A stretch of 64,000 bases of DNA, taken from the NCBI RefSeq assembly GCF_900112425.1, contig NZ_FOLP01000001.1, forward strand, positions 434,001 through 498,000, written 5' to 3'. A program made the translations under genes and the position numbers. The notes under the pieces are model-generated. The model saw only the letters and a program-made list of their open reading frames with translations, ran no database searches and was not told where the DNA came from. The DNA comes from Variovorax sp. OK212. GTDB lineage: Bacteria; Pseudomonadota; Gammaproteobacteria; Burkholderiales; Burkholderiaceae_C. Positions 63,252 to 64,000 of this stretch are shown here, in pieces; the stretch's first letter is position 1; each line of letters opens with the position of its first letter.

Positions 63252-63955
63252 GACGATTTCGGCGCGCCGACGGTCGGGCGGACCCAGTCGCGCGTGAGCG
63301 TGCCGGAGAGCCCGTCGCCCGGCGGCAGGGTGACGACCAGGCGCACGCCGTCGGGCATGGCGACGATCGGGCCCGACGGGTTGTTGGGGTTGGCCGCGAC
63401 CGTGGGCAACTGGCCGGCCGGCACCCAGGCGTTCTCGCGGAAGTAATAGAGCTGCCAGCTGTTGACGGGCACGAGCGAGACGTCGCTGGCCCCGCCGGGG
63501 CCATTGCTCGTGTTGTTCGCGCCGCTGCCGTCCTGTGCCCACGCCGCGGCCGTGTTCCACGCCTGCTGCCAGTCGCCGCGCGTGCTGAACGGCGCCGACT
63601 GCCAGCGCCGCCAGCGCACGCCGTCGGGGCCCGGCTTGAGCGTCCAGGCCACCACCAGCACCGACGGCGCGGACGCATCGCTGCCGCGCCGCGTGAGCCG
63701 CAGCACGCGGCCGTCCCAGTCGATCGGGCGGGTCTGCGCCAGCGTGGTCACGGCGTCGAGGTCGGCGCCCCATTGCGCGAGCGTGGCCTGCAGCGTGAGG
63801 ACGGCATCGGCGCGCTGCTGGTTCTGCGTGGTGGCGCGCGACATGCTCTCCAGCCCGCGCCAGCTCACGAGCGACAGCAGCGCCATCACCGAGATGGCGA
63901 CCAGCAGCTCGATGAGCGTGAAGCCGCGCGCGGCGGCGCGGGTGGCGCGCGGCAT
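63248..63955 (-). CDS. gspJ: Type II secretion minor pseudopilin GspJ
   Basis: 235 residues with a type IV prepilin signal (RG/FTLIELLVAISVMALLSLVSW in outline, cleavage after Gly 11, Glu at +5). The rest has the GspJ pattern ADAVLTLQATLAQWGADLDAV and a beta-rich C-terminal part. Its start overlaps the gspI stop by one base (TGATG). Confidence 0.93.
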   Translation of the reverse strand: MPRATRAAARGFTLIELLVAISVMALLSLVSWRGLESMSRATTQNQQRADAVLTLQATLAQWGADLDAVTTLAQTRPIDWDGRVLRLTRRGSDASAPSVLVVAWTLKPGPDGVRWRRWQSAPFSTRGDWQQAWNTAAAWAQDGSGANNTSNGPGGASDVSLVPVNSWQLYYFRENAWVPAGQLPTVAANPNNPSGPIVAMPDGVRLVVTLPPGDGLSGTLTRDWVRPTVGAPKSS

Positions 63956-64000
63956 CAGTAGCGCCCCACAACGGTGGAAATGCGCAGGATCGGCGCGTCG
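63955..64000 (-). CDS. gspI: Type II secretion minor pseudopilin GspI, C-terminal end only
   Basis: Fourteen codons before TGA (63957-63955) are visible, reading DAPILRISTVVGRY. This suits the C-terminus of GspI (usually ...RL..FVGR.), and position directly before gspJ is the standard order. The remainder lies beyond the window. Confidence 0.75.
   Translation of the reverse strand, partial: DAPILRISTVVGRY

Overview
The window is a high-GC (about 70 %) chromosomal segment with strong third-position GC bias, long open antisense frames and gene families typical of Burkholderiales, most likely a Comamonadaceae such as Variovorax. This rests on the paired cyanophycin synthetases, the DUF2970 and DUF2177 proteins, the GspIJKLMN-DEF order and the general protein style; no 16S or marker gene is present to prove it. 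I found no rRNA or tRNA gene, no transposase, no phage gene and no CRISPR array.

Layout. (1) 1-8800: the 3' part of a LysR regulator, a NiCoT nickel/cobalt permease, a 1610-residue protein joining an alpha-helical domain, a CapA-type phosphoesterase and a Mur-ligase domain, an exported alpha/beta hydrolase overlapping it by 4 bp, and an aldose 1-epimerase. (2) 8784-26493: a pentose gene region. It holds an AraC regulator, an SMP-30 lactonase, an SDR sugar dehydrogenase, a GbpR-like LysR regulator, an alpha-ketoglutarate semialdehyde dehydrogenase, two interleaved sugar ABC importers, an L-arabinonate dehydratase and a 2-keto-3-deoxyarabonate dehydratase. Together these give uptake and non-phosphorylative oxidation of L-arabinose (possibly also D-xylose or related sugars) to 2-oxoglutarate. 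(3) 26360-28611: a LysR/SDR divergent pair and a small conserved-looking protein. (4) 28782-37715: two small cysteine-containing exported paralogues, then cphA and cphA' (cyanophycin synthesis), with a divergently transcribed ABC exporter and DUF1854 protein. (5) 37744-40768: a DUF2177 membrane protein, QueC and an SbmA/BacA-like ABC protein. (6) 40889-46822: an aminophosphonate module with an HD-domain oxygenase, a three-gene 2-aminoethylphosphonate importer and a TIGR03364-type flavoenzyme. (7) 46919-52123: a 41-residue putative lipoprotein, an MFS transporter, a MocR-type regulator, a DUF2970 protein and two multihaem c-type cytochromes. (8) 52154-54504: an 8-oxoguanine deaminase-like amidohydrolase and a 5'-nucleotidase. 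(9) 54533-64000: a type II secretion operon read on the minus strand (gspI partial, J, K, L, M, N, D, E, F).

The most interesting parts are the CapA-Mur fusion, which looks like a ligase for an undescribed amide-linked product; the two sugar importers of which one is inserted into the other; the duplicated palindromic element that also copied the start of a permease gene; the divergent cyanophycin-associated exporter with an N-terminal PH-like domain; several short tandem repeats at gene ends or starts; and a probably leaderless 41-codon lipoprotein gene.
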